Of a stretch of 45,689 nt of DNA, positions 7,933 to 16,602 are shown one piece after another. The position numbers and the translations under genes are program-made. Source of the DNA: an uncultured Phocaeicola sp. (GTDB taxonomy: Bacteria; Bacteroidota; Bacteroidia; Bacteroidales; Bacteroidaceae); the NCBI GenBank assembly GCA_944322395.1, contig CALUPA010000014.1, positions 1 through 45,689 on the forward strand. The letters are read 5' to 3'. Numbering within the stretch: the stretch's first letter is position 1; the number at the start of each line of letters is the position of its first letter. The notes under the pieces were generated by a model that saw only the letters and a list, made by a program, of their open reading frames with translations, ran no database searches and was not told where the DNA came from.

Positions 7933-10900
7933 ATGAAAAGAAGAAATTTATTCTGTAATGGTTTGATTCTCCCATTTTTGTTTGCTCCTTCGGTTGTAGC
8001 TTTCGCTTCAACAACAGGTGATGAAGCTATGTCATTATTGGAAATGACAAGGGAAAACGATTCTGCTGAGTCTGTGACTCAACAGCGTACTATCTCAGGT
8101 ACAGTTTTTGATTCTACTGACGGATCTACAGTGGTAGGTGCCAATGTTGTAGTGAAAGGTACAACTAATGGAACGATAACGGATCTTGATGGTAATTTTT
8201 CTATTACTTTCTCCGGTAAGAGTTGTGTTCTTGAAATAAGCTTTGTCGGTTATAAGAAACAGGAAGTTTTTATAACAGATCAGGGACTTATAGAAGTGAA
8301 TTTGGTACCCGACAATGAAATGTTGGCAGAGGTAGTCGTAGTTGGTCAGGGTACACAGAAAAAGGTTTCCGTTACTGGGTCAATTGCAACAGTGAAAGGC
8401 TCTTCACTGAAAGTACCTTCATCATCATTGACAAGTTCATTGGCAGGTAAACTGGCAGGTGTGATGTCTATGACAACAAGTGGTGAACCGGGCTCTACAT
8501 CAGAATTCTATATTCGTGGTATCAATACGTTTGGTGGAGTAGCTACTCCTTTGATATTGATGGATGGTGTTGAAATTTCTTCAGCTGACTTAAATAGAAT
8601 TCCGGCAGAATCAATAGAAAGTTTCTCGTTGTTGAAGGATGCTTCTGCCACAGCTATTTACGGTAACAGAGGTGCTAATGGTGTAATGCTTATTACTACC
8701 AAGAGTGGTAGCGCAAATACAAAGGCAAAAATCAATGTATCTTTGGAAGCTTCTTATTTCCGTCCTATGAATGTGGTTGAGTTCGCTGACGGTCCAACCT
8801 TTATGCGTACATATAATGAAGCTGCACAAGCCAGAAGCTTGACCCCAATAACAAATCCTAAATATTCAGAAGAACAGATAACCAATACAGAGCTTGGTTT
8901 GAACCCATATATGTATCCTAATGTGGATTGGTACGATTTAATCTTCAAAGAAGGCAATTATAATCAGCGTGCCAATATCAATCTTCAGGGTGGTGGGTCG
9001 CGAGTATCATATTATATGAGCTTGCAGGCTAATCATGATACAGGTTTGTTGGATTCGCCAAAAAATTATTTTTATGACAACAATATAAACAATTGGGAAT
9101 ACAATTTCCAGAATAATATTTCCTATAAAGTAACAAATACAACCACCATCGATCTTCGTATGATGGCACAGATTGGAAATAGAAAAGGGCCTAATTATTC
9201 CATTGCAAACATGTATAGTGATGTAATGCGTGCCAATCCGGTGGCATTCCCTGCATATTTCCCAAGCCAGGAAGGTGATGGTAGTATTATTCGTTTTGGT
9301 AATGCAGAAATTAAACCAAATGTTTTGGGAAATAACCCGTATGCATCAATGTTAGGTTCATTTAAGGAAACCAATTACAATACATTGAATACATCTATTA
9401 GTATAAACCAGAAATTAGATTTTATAACTGAAGGTTTGAGCCTTAAAGCACTGGCCAACTTCAAGAACTGGTCTGAATCTTCTTATAACAGAACAATAGC
9501 TCCATATTACTACAAGATTAAGGATGGTAGTTTCAATCCTGAAACACAGGAATATGAATTGCAGTTGCTCAAGACCGGTGAAGAATTCTTGCGTCAGTCA
9601 GAAATTGGCCGTAGTGCTGACCAGACATTCTATTTCGATGCACGTTTAGACTGGAAGCGGAGCTTTGGTGACAATAACTTGTCGGCTATGTTAATGTATA
9701 TGATGCGTGAATATAGGAATGGTGTGCTTCCGAATCGTAATCAAGGATATTCCGGTCGTTTCACTTATGATTTTGCCAACAAATATCTGTTTGAGTTCAA
9801 CTTCGGTTATAATGGTTCTGAACGTTTGGCAAAGGGTGAACGTTTTGAGTTCTTCCCTGCAGCATCATTGGGATGGGTTGTAAGTTCTGAGAAATTCTGG
9901 GAACCTATTAGCAAGTATATAAGTCATATGAAAATAAGAACTTCTTATGGTCTTGTTGGTAGTGACTCTTTCAGTGGTTCGGCACCACATTTCTTATATC
10001 AGAATAATATTTCTATAGGTGCAGCTCATGATTTCTGGACCGGTTTGCCTAATGGAGGTGAAACATATAGAAGAGGACCCGCTTTTTATGTGCTTGCAGT
10101 TCAGGATGCAGGTTGGGAACATGTAAAGAAGTTTGACATTGGTGTTGACCTTAACTTGTTCAATCAGGTTAATCTTACCTTTGATTACTTCCATGATAAC
10201 CGTGATAGAATCCTTATGGCACGTTCTTCATGGCCGCTTATGTTGGGCTATTGGGGTTCAGTTCCTTGGAGTAATATCGGTGAAGTTGTGAACCAAGGTT
10301 TTGAATTAAGCCTTAACTGGACAAAAAGGTTGACAAAAGATCTCACATTTGATTTGCGTGGTAACTTTACTTACAACCAGAATGAATACAAGTATGTTGA
10401 CGAACCAAACTATCCATATGTATGGCAGACAAAAACAGGAAAGCCTTTGAATACGCTAACAGGATATGTTGCAGAAGGACTGTTTACAAGTGAGGAAGAA
10501 ATTGAATTATGGCCGGATCAATCACAGTTGGGTTCTAACATAATGCCTGGTGACATCAAGTATAGAGATATAAATGGTGATGGTAAAATTACTACTGAAG
10601 ACCAGGTGATGCTTTCTGAATATAATCATATTCCACGTATACAATACGGTTTCGGATTGAACGTGCAATATAAGAATTTCGACTTTGGCGTATTCTTTAA
10701 TGGTTCAGCCAAACGTAAGATTATGATTAACAGTGGATATTCTCCATTCCTTGCAGGTGGTGGTGATGGAATAACAGTCGAGACGTTGGAGAGAAACCTT
10801 ATGCAGTGGATTGCTGATGATCACTGGTCAGTAGATAACCCAAATCCTGATGCTGCTTATCCAAGATTAGGTGTAATAGAATCAGATATTTCAAATAATA

Positions 10901-11109
10901 TACAGCCAAGTTCATATTGGGTGAGAAACGGAAATTTCCTTCGTTTCAAGACTTTGGAAATTGGTTATCGTTTCCCGTTCTGTAGAGTTTATCTCAGTGG
11001 TGATAATCTTGCAGTGTTCAGTCCATTCAAATTATGGGATCCTGAACTTTCTTGGAATGCTTATCCATTGCAGCGTACATTTAACTTAGGTGTTCAATTA
11101 ACATTTTAA
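7933..11109 (+). CDS. SusC-family TonB-dependent outer-membrane transporter (first pair)
   Basis: A 1058-residue protein with a signal peptide (MKRRNLFCNGLILPFLFAPSVVAFAS). Residues about 52-140 are the carboxypeptidase-D-regulatory-like domain (ISGTVFDSTDGSTVVGANVV ... LEISFVGYKKQE). The SusC signature EVVVVGQGTQKK leads into the plug (about 140-260, with STSEFYIRGINTFGG and LKDASATAIYGNRGANGVML). The beta-barrel runs to the end and closes with a C-terminal Phe (TFNLGVQLTF), typical of outer-membrane proteins. No STN signalling domain is present. SusC imports oligosaccharides across the outer membrane using TonB energy, with the SusD encoded 14 bases downstream as its lid. It is the first gene of the second transcription unit. 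An ATG at 7925 is out of frame, so 7933 is the start. Confidence 0.97.
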   Translation: MKRRNLFCNGLILPFLFAPSVVAFASTTGDEAMSLLEMTRENDSAESVTQQRTISGTVFDSTDGSTVVGANVVVKGTTNGTITDLDGNFSITFSGKSCVLEISFVGYKKQEVFITDQGLIEVNLVPDNEMLAEVVVVGQGTQKKVSVTGSIATVKGSSLKVPSSSLTSSLAGKLAGVMSMTTSGEPGSTSEFYIRGINTFGGVATPLILMDGVEISSADLNRIPAESIESFSLLKDASATAIYGNRGANGVMLITTKSGSANTKAKINVSLEASYFRPMNVVEFADGPTFMRTYNEAAQARSLTPITNPKYSEEQITNTELGLNPYMYPNVDWYDLIFKEGNYNQRANINLQGGGSRVSYYMSLQANHDTGLLDSPKNYFYDNNINNWEYNFQNNISYKVTNTTTIDLRMMAQIGNRKGPNYSIANMYSDVMRANPVAFPAYFPSQEGDGSIIRFGNAEIKPNVLGNNPYASMLGSFKETNYNTLNTSISINQKLDFITEGLSLKALANFKNWSESSYNRTIAPYYYKIKDGSFNPETQEYELQLLKTGEEFLRQSEIGRSADQTFYFDARLDWKRSFGDNNLSAMLMYMMREYRNGVLPNRNQGYSGRFTYDFANKYLFEFNFGYNGSERLAKGERFEFFPAASLGWVVSSEKFWEPISKYISHMKIRTSYGLVGSDSFSGSAPHFLYQNNISIGAAHDFWTGLPNGGETYRRGPAFYVLAVQDAGWEHVKKFDIGVDLNLFNQVNLTFDYFHDNRDRILMARSSWPLMLGYWGSVPWSNIGEVVNQGFELSLNWTKRLTKDLTFDLRGNFTYNQNEYKYVDEPNYPYVWQTKTGKPLNTLTGYVAEGLFTSEEEIELWPDQSQLGSNIMPGDIKYRDINGDGKITTEDQVMLSEYNHIPRIQYGFGLNVQYKNFDFGVFFNGSAKRKIMINSGYSPFLAGGGDGITVETLERNLMQWIADDHWSVDNPNPDAAYPRLGVIESDISNNIQPSSYWVRNGNFLRFKTLEIGYRFPFCRVYLSGDNLAVFSPFKLWDPELSWNAYPLQRTFNLGVQLTF

Positions 11110-11123
11110 TAAATAGAATTTAT

Positions 11124-13154
11124 ATGAAACTTATAAGAAAAATATATAACGCAGCAAAGTTTATGGTTATACCTTGCTGTTTGTTGACAGGATGTAACTA
11201 TCTGGATGTTATACCTCCAGCACAAGCCGATTTTGAAGATACCATGAAGGACCAGAATGCAGTAGAAGATTTCTTGTTTACCTGTTACGGATATGTTCCT
11301 CGCATCCAGCCGTATGACTTTAATGCTGTAGAGCAGTCGGCTGATGAGATTATTGCCCCAAAGGATTGGAATGACTATCCTCAGCAGATGTCTTGGGGTA
11401 CTATTTCTGCATCAACTTATATAGGATGGGGAAATGGAACTTCGTCTGATGATTTTGGTTTGTGGATATCAGGTTATAACTGGATAGGTTATGTTCATCA
11501 TTTCTTGAGTCTTATTGATGAACTTAACCCGGTCGGAGTTACTCAGGAAGATAAGGAACAATATAAGGCGGAGTGTTGGTTTCTTGAAGCATATTATCAC
11601 TTTAAACTACTTCAAGGATTAGGTCCTATTCCTCTTATTACAGAGAAAGTAGATCCGAATATCACCAATAATGAGATTCCAGGACGTTCACATTTTGACT
11701 ATTGTGTAGATTATATAGTGGCAAAACTTGATACTGCAGCAAAAATTCTGCCACCAGTAAGGGATGATCAGGATCTTGGTCGTGCATCGTCTACAATATG
11801 TAAGGCTTTGAAAGCAAGAGTCCTTTTGTGTGCTGCATCACCTTTGTGGAATGGTTCTTTCCCTAACAAAAATTGGAAAAATATTAATTACGAAACTCCA
11901 GGATATGGAAAAGAACTAGTAAGTTCAGAATATTCAAGAGAAAAATGGGAGCGTGCCTTGACTGCATGTCAGGAAGCAATAGCTGCTGCAGATGCTGCTG
12001 GCTATGAATTGTTTGATATTGAAACAGCAGACCGTCTTGCAGAACTCGATGGAATAGGACTACCATATGTTCCGGGCCGTGATCAGGATAACGATGAGAA
12101 TAATCTGTTCAAGAGAAGAGTCCGTATGTATCAGTATATGTATACTGCACACGAAGGTATGGGAAATAAGGAAATGATATGGGGTGTACGCATCAATTCC
12201 GAATCTAACAATGGTGGTGAAGCTATGGATGCCCGTTTGCCGGCAAAGGTTGTGAAGAAGAGTGACGGTCAGTATGTGGGAGGATGGTCAGGATTTGCTC
12301 CTACATTGAATGCGGTAAAACATTTTTATACAGATAATGGTAAATTGCCAGAACTTGATCCAACTTTTTATGAAGAATCTGATTGGTATAAGCGATTGGA
12401 TGAAACCAAGTCAAGTCCTGAGTTGTCTGAAGACCAACTTGATTCTAAAGATGTAACAAACGATATAATAAAATTTCATGCAGGGCGTGAAGCTCGTTTT
12501 TATGCATGGATTGCATATGACGGATGCGAATATGCGCAGAAAATCAATGATGGAAACCAGCTTTGGCTTAATCTGAAGAATTCTTATACAAATGGATGGA
12601 ATCAAAATAACTCACGAAATTGTGCGGGTACAGGATATATTTCCAAGAAATTTGTAGATCCTAATATACGTATCACTAAGAGTGGTCAAAGAACTTACCG
12701 TGCTGCAAGACGTCCATTGATTCGTTTGGCTGAGTTGTACTTGAATATTGCAGAATGTTATGCTGCTTTGGATATGGTCCCGGAAGCATTGGATAATCTT
12801 AATGTAATAAGAAGAAGAGCAGGTTTTGATGATCTTACTCAAGCAGATTTGACTCAGGAAATGACCTTGACAGACTGGATACGCAATGAAAGATTTGTAG
12901 AACTGTACGAAGAAGGTTTCCGTTATTACGATATACGTAGATGGATGATTGCTCCTGAGGTCCTTAAAGCTGGAGTTAGATATGGTCTTAACGGATTGCC
13001 GGAAAATCCAACTTTTGAGGAATTCAATACTCCGACATTGATTAATCAGCCATTTAAGTGGGATGAACGACTTTATCTGCTTCCAGTTCCAACAAGACAA
13101 GGTTTGGACGAGTTATATAGTAATCCTCAATTAGTACAAGCTCCAGGTTATTAA
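11124..13154 (+). CDS. SusD-family (RagB) glycan-binding outer-membrane lipoprotein (first pair)
   Basis: A 676-residue lipoprotein (lipobox LLTGC, Cys about 24) followed by the SusD start NYLDVIPP. The N-terminal SusD-like region has the TPR-type helices (AECWFLEAYYHFKLLQGLGPIPL), and the C-terminal RagB/SusD part has RLAELYLNIAECYAALD and IRNERFVELYEEGFRYYDIRRW. It ends in the usual LYLLPVP ... NPQLVQAPGY. It would form the surface lid of the SusC encoded immediately upstream and bind the target glycan. At 676 residues it is long for a SusD (most are about 500-600), which suggests extra binding-site loops and a large or branched ligand. Confidence 0.97.
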   Translation: MKLIRKIYNAAKFMVIPCCLLTGCNYLDVIPPAQADFEDTMKDQNAVEDFLFTCYGYVPRIQPYDFNAVEQSADEIIAPKDWNDYPQQMSWGTISASTYIGWGNGTSSDDFGLWISGYNWIGYVHHFLSLIDELNPVGVTQEDKEQYKAECWFLEAYYHFKLLQGLGPIPLITEKVDPNITNNEIPGRSHFDYCVDYIVAKLDTAAKILPPVRDDQDLGRASSTICKALKARVLLCAASPLWNGSFPNKNWKNINYETPGYGKELVSSEYSREKWERALTACQEAIAAADAAGYELFDIETADRLAELDGIGLPYVPGRDQDNDENNLFKRRVRMYQYMYTAHEGMGNKEMIWGVRINSESNNGGEAMDARLPAKVVKKSDGQYVGGWSGFAPTLNAVKHFYTDNGKLPELDPTFYEESDWYKRLDETKSSPELSEDQLDSKDVTNDIIKFHAGREARFYAWIAYDGCEYAQKINDGNQLWLNLKNSYTNGWNQNNSRNCAGTGYISKKFVDPNIRITKSGQRTYRAARRPLIRLAELYLNIAECYAALDMVPEALDNLNVIRRRAGFDDLTQADLTQEMTLTDWIRNERFVELYEEGFRYYDIRRWMIAPEVLKAGVRYGLNGLPENPTFEEFNTPTLINQPFKWDERLYLLPVPTRQGLDELYSNPQLVQAPGY

Positions 13155-13172
13155 TTAAATATCTAAATTATA

Positions 13173-14510
13173 ATGAAGAATATATATTATTTGACAGGAT
13201 GCTTAATGTTATTATGTGCCTGTGATAATTCAAAATATGATTTGGAAAATCTTGTGCCACAGGAATATCACAAGATTCTCTATATAAAAGATAGTGGAAA
13301 ACAGAGTATGACATTGTATGATACAAACGAGAATCAGAATTATACTCTGAATGTAGTTAAATCAGGAAGTGATATTCAGCAAATAGCAAATGTAAATATA
13401 CAGGTCTTATCTCAGGATGAAGTTGATAAGGTTTACAGCGAACCAGAAGCTGAAAATTATAAAGTATTGACTCCTGAATGCTTTACACTTGATACACAGG
13501 AACTGTTGTTTGAATCAAACGACCTTACTAAGTCTGTAAATATCTCAATAAATCCAAATGAAGTGAAGAAATTTATCGAGAACAATCCGGATGCAAAATG
13601 GGTTTTACCATTCAAGGCAACAAGTGAAAATGACTCTATTAATTCAGAAATGAATGAATTATTCCTTCAGATTACAGGTGTGGTTATGCCTAATGTAGAG
13701 TTTACAAGTGTAGACGCAGAAGTGCAGGAGTTTCAATTTGAGGCTGTTCCAGTATTTGAAAACAAGATATCTATAAGACTGAATACAGAGAATAAATGGG
13801 ATATTAACTGTGGACTTACTATTGATGAAAGCTATGTAGATACATATAACGAAAAGAACAATTCTGTATTTAAGCTTATGCCGGAAGGTTGTTATACATT
13901 ACCTGAATCTGTTAGTCTTTCTTCTGTAACATCTGTTGATTTTACGGTTACTATTGACGGTTCGAAATTAAATCAAGTCGGTGATTTTATTTTACCTATA
14001 AAGATAAGTAATGTCTCAAGATTTGAAATATCACCGGATAAATGTGTCTATCCAATATTGGTGCGAGTTGTAGCTGAGGAATTGGACCGTACAGGATGGA
14101 CAGCTACAGCCGATTCGGAAGAACAAACCGGTGAAGGCTCAAACGGTCCTGCACAAAAGGCTCTTGACGGTGATTTGGGAACATATTGGCATTCAATATG
14201 GCAAAACGGTTCAGGAAGAAGAAGTCTGCCATATACTATTATCATTGATGCTAAGAAAGAGTATACATTTGCCCAGTTTGGCTTTGTTCATAGAAGCGGT
14301 TGGACTGATACTGGTGATGTGGAAGTATATGTAAGTGCAGACAGTGAAAATTGGGGTGAAGCAGTCGGTAAATTTACATTGGCAAGAGTTGGTACTAATC
14401 AGATCTTTAGTATAGAACCTCAACAGGGTAGATATATTAAGGTTGTAGTAACAAGAAGTAATAGAGATGCTAATGCTTCATTTGCTGAGATTTATGCTTA
14501 TGGTAAATAA
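13173..14510 (+). CDS. Surface glycan-binding lipoprotein with DUF1735 and F5/8 type C domains
   Basis: A 445-residue lipoprotein (MLLCAC, Cys about 17). Residues about 40-290 look like a tandem of DUF1735-type beta-sandwich domains (YTLNVVKSGSDIQQIANVNI ... LFLQITGVVMPNVEFTSVDA). Residues about 305-445 are an F5/8 type C (CBM32-like) domain: GWTATADSEEQTGEG, KALDGDLGTYWHS, PYTIIIDAKKEYTFAQFGF, and RYIKVVVTRSNRDANASFAE. It has no catalytic motif. The place directly after susCD is that of SusE/F-like surface glycan-binding proteins, which capture polysaccharide at the cell surface. It starts 18 bases after susD and is the last gene before an intercistronic hairpin. Confidence 0.88.
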   Translation: MKNIYYLTGCLMLLCACDNSKYDLENLVPQEYHKILYIKDSGKQSMTLYDTNENQNYTLNVVKSGSDIQQIANVNIQVLSQDEVDKVYSEPEAENYKVLTPECFTLDTQELLFESNDLTKSVNISINPNEVKKFIENNPDAKWVLPFKATSENDSINSEMNELFLQITGVVMPNVEFTSVDAEVQEFQFEAVPVFENKISIRLNTENKWDINCGLTIDESYVDTYNEKNNSVFKLMPEGCYTLPESVSLSSVTSVDFTVTIDGSKLNQVGDFILPIKISNVSRFEISPDKCVYPILVRVVAEELDRTGWTATADSEEQTGEGSNGPAQKALDGDLGTYWHSIWQNGSGRRSLPYTIIIDAKKEYTFAQFGFVHRSGWTDTGDVEVYVSADSENWGEAVGKFTLARVGTNQIFSIEPQQGRYIKVVVTRSNRDANASFAEIYAYGK

Positions 14511-14529
14511 TTATAAGTAATAACTTTTT

Positions 14530-14567
14530 ATGAGCCTTCTTTTGAGTAATAAGTAAAGAAGGCTCAT
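14530..14567 (+). terminator. Perfect 13-bp intercistronic hairpin between the binding proteins and the enzymes
   Basis: ATGAGCCTTCTTT (14530-14542) and AAAGAAGGCTCAT (14555-14567) are perfect inverted copies around a 12-base loop. No real T run follows (GGGTTATTATAAC), so it is probably a partial terminator or an mRNA-processing/stability element that sets susCD-SGBP levels above those of the enzymes downstream. An in-frame ATG at 14566 is buried in the right arm and is unlikely to be used. Confidence 0.7.
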
Positions 14568-14616
14568 GGGTTATTATAACGAATTAAGAAACTATAGTAA
14601 GACAATATCAATTGAC

Positions 14617-16569
14617 ATGAGAAAATATTTTTTATTATATGCTTTGGCTTTATCTTTATCGCCTGCAATAGCTCAACAGGCTTCTGTTATGGGACCTGAC
14701 AAAAATCTTAAGGTTGACATTTCTGTAAAAGACGGTAAACCTCTGTATACTGTGACTTATAAGGGTGAAACTATTCTTGAAGATTCTCCGTTAGGTTTTG
14801 TTACAAACGTAGGCGACTTCAGCAAGGATATGGAATTTGTGTCCGAAGAATCATCTTCAATAAAGAAAACATACGTACAGGACAGAATTAAGAAGTCTGT
14901 AGTTCATTACAATGCAAATGAACTTAAAGTCAAGTTCAACAATGCGGACAAGAAACCTGTAACTGTAACATTCCGCGTGAGTGATAATGATATAGCTTTC
15001 CGTTATGAGATGCCAATGTATGGTGAAACAGCCTCTATAGTGATAGAACGTGAGGCTACAGGATTTGATTTCCCTGAAAATACTACAACATTTATCACAC
15101 CTCAGAGTGAACCGATGATAGGTTGGAAGAGAACAAAGCCAAGTTATGAAGAAGAATATAAGGCAGACGAACCTATCGGAACACCATCGCAGTATGGTGA
15201 AGGATACACATTCCCTTGTCTTTTCCACATAGGCGATAACTGGGCTTTGGTGTCTGAAACAGGAGTGACAAGCAGATATTGTGCGTCACATATCAGCGAT
15301 GGAACAAAAGACGGACTTTATACTATAGCTTTCCCAAATGAAGGGGAATTAAACGGATTAGGTTCTTCAACTCCAGGTTTGGCTTTGCCGGGAAATACTC
15401 CGTGGCGTACAATCACAGTGGGTGATAATCTCAAGCCAATAGTAGAAACTACAGTTCCTTTTGACGTAGTGGAACCACTTTATGAATCGTCTACTGACTA
15501 TAAATTCGGACGCTCAACCTGGAGCTGGATTATGTGGCAGGATCCTAGTATTAACTATGACGATCAGATAAGATATATTGATCTGGCCGCAAAATTAGGA
15601 TATGAATATACTCTGATAGATGGTGGTTGGGAAACAAATATCGGTCGTGAGAAGATGGAAGAACTGTTCAAATATGCCCATAGTAAGGGAGTCGGTGTGT
15701 TTGTATGGTACAATTCAAATGGCTATTGGAATGATGCTCCTCAGTGTGCAAAACAATGTATGAGTAATTCTGTAGACCGTAAGCGTGAGATGAAGTGGTT
15801 GCAGGAATGTGGTGTTAAAGGATTGAAAGTCGATTTCTTCGGAAGCGACAAACAGCAGATGATGGGATTGTATGAAGACATCCTATGTGATGGAAACGAG
15901 CATGGGCTTATGATAATCTTCCACGGATGTACTATTCCTAGAGGTTGGGAAAGAATGTATCCAAACTATGTTGGCAGTGAAGCGGTATTGGCATCAGAGA
16001 ATCTTATATTCAACCAGCATTTCAACGATATGGAGGCATATAATGCATCCCTTCATCCATTCATAAGGAATACGATAGGATGTATGGAATTTGGTGGTAC
16101 ACTATTGAACAAACGTCATAACAGAAATAATGATGGTGGAACAATAAGACGTACAACAGATGTATTTCAGATTGCAACAGCAGTTCTTTTCCAGAATCCG
16201 ATACAGAATTTTGCCATAGCACCGAATAATCTGTATGATTCACCTGCTTCAGTCATAGAGTTTATGAAAGAAGTACCTACAGTTTGGGATGAGACAGTCT
16301 TTATTGACGGATATCCTGGCAAATACTGTGTTTTGGCTCGTCGTCATAATGATACATGGTACATAGTTGGTGTGAATGCAAACAAGGAAGTGCTTAAACT
16401 TGATTTGGATCTTTCGGATATTCTGGCAGATGGCGATATATGTACATATCATTTTGATGATAAGAAACGCAATGCATGTGTTAAGCAATTTGAAGTAAAA
16501 AAGGCCTCAGAAGTAAATGTTGAAATGCAGGCCGATGGAGGTTTTGTCATGGTGGCAAAATGTAAATAA
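14617..16569 (+). CDS. GH97 glycoside hydrolase, retaining (alpha-galactosidase-like) type
   Basis: A 650-residue secreted enzyme from ATG 14617, which gives the signal peptide MRKYFLLYALALSLSPAIAQ. The alternative in-frame ATG at 14566 lies in a hairpin and puts 17 polar residues before the signal. The N-terminal beta-sandwich (about 20-270) has FRYEMPMYGE, and the (beta/alpha)8 barrel starts near 300 (TWSWIMWQDPSINYDDQIRYIDLAA). The catalytic segment GLKVDFFGSDKQQMMGLYED carries Asp406, at the place of the nucleophile of retaining GH97 enzymes (Asp415 of BtGH97b, an alpha-galactosidase). FHGCTIPRGWERMYPNYVG and GSEAVLASEN (about 453-462) hold the acid/base Glu. Retaining members cleave alpha-galactosides and related alpha-linked sugars in the periplasm. 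It is the first enzyme gene after the susCD group. Confidence 0.92.
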   Translation: MRKYFLLYALALSLSPAIAQQASVMGPDKNLKVDISVKDGKPLYTVTYKGETILEDSPLGFVTNVGDFSKDMEFVSEESSSIKKTYVQDRIKKSVVHYNANELKVKFNNADKKPVTVTFRVSDNDIAFRYEMPMYGETASIVIEREATGFDFPENTTTFITPQSEPMIGWKRTKPSYEEEYKADEPIGTPSQYGEGYTFPCLFHIGDNWALVSETGVTSRYCASHISDGTKDGLYTIAFPNEGELNGLGSSTPGLALPGNTPWRTITVGDNLKPIVETTVPFDVVEPLYESSTDYKFGRSTWSWIMWQDPSINYDDQIRYIDLAAKLGYEYTLIDGGWETNIGREKMEELFKYAHSKGVGVFVWYNSNGYWNDAPQCAKQCMSNSVDRKREMKWLQECGVKGLKVDFFGSDKQQMMGLYEDILCDGNEHGLMIIFHGCTIPRGWERMYPNYVGSEAVLASENLIFNQHFNDMEAYNASLHPFIRNTIGCMEFGGTLLNKRHNRNNDGGTIRRTTDVFQIATAVLFQNPIQNFAIAPNNLYDSPASVIEFMKEVPTVWDETVFIDGYPGKYCVLARRHNDTWYIVGVNANKEVLKLDLDLSDILADGDICTYHFDDKKRNACVKQFEVKKASEVNVEMQADGGFVMVAKCK

Positions 16570-16602
16570 AATAGGTATTAATAAGTTATATAATAGATTT
16601 TG

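Noticed and set aside
12612-13100. A 162-residue open frame on the - strand inside susD
   Set aside because: It is the reverse shadow of the conserved SusD C-terminal region; codon content and composition look like antisense of a coding gene.
14566-14616. Upstream in-frame ATG for the first GH97 gene
   Set aside because: It is inside the right arm of the 13-bp hairpin and would put 17 polar residues before a complete signal peptide beginning at 14617.
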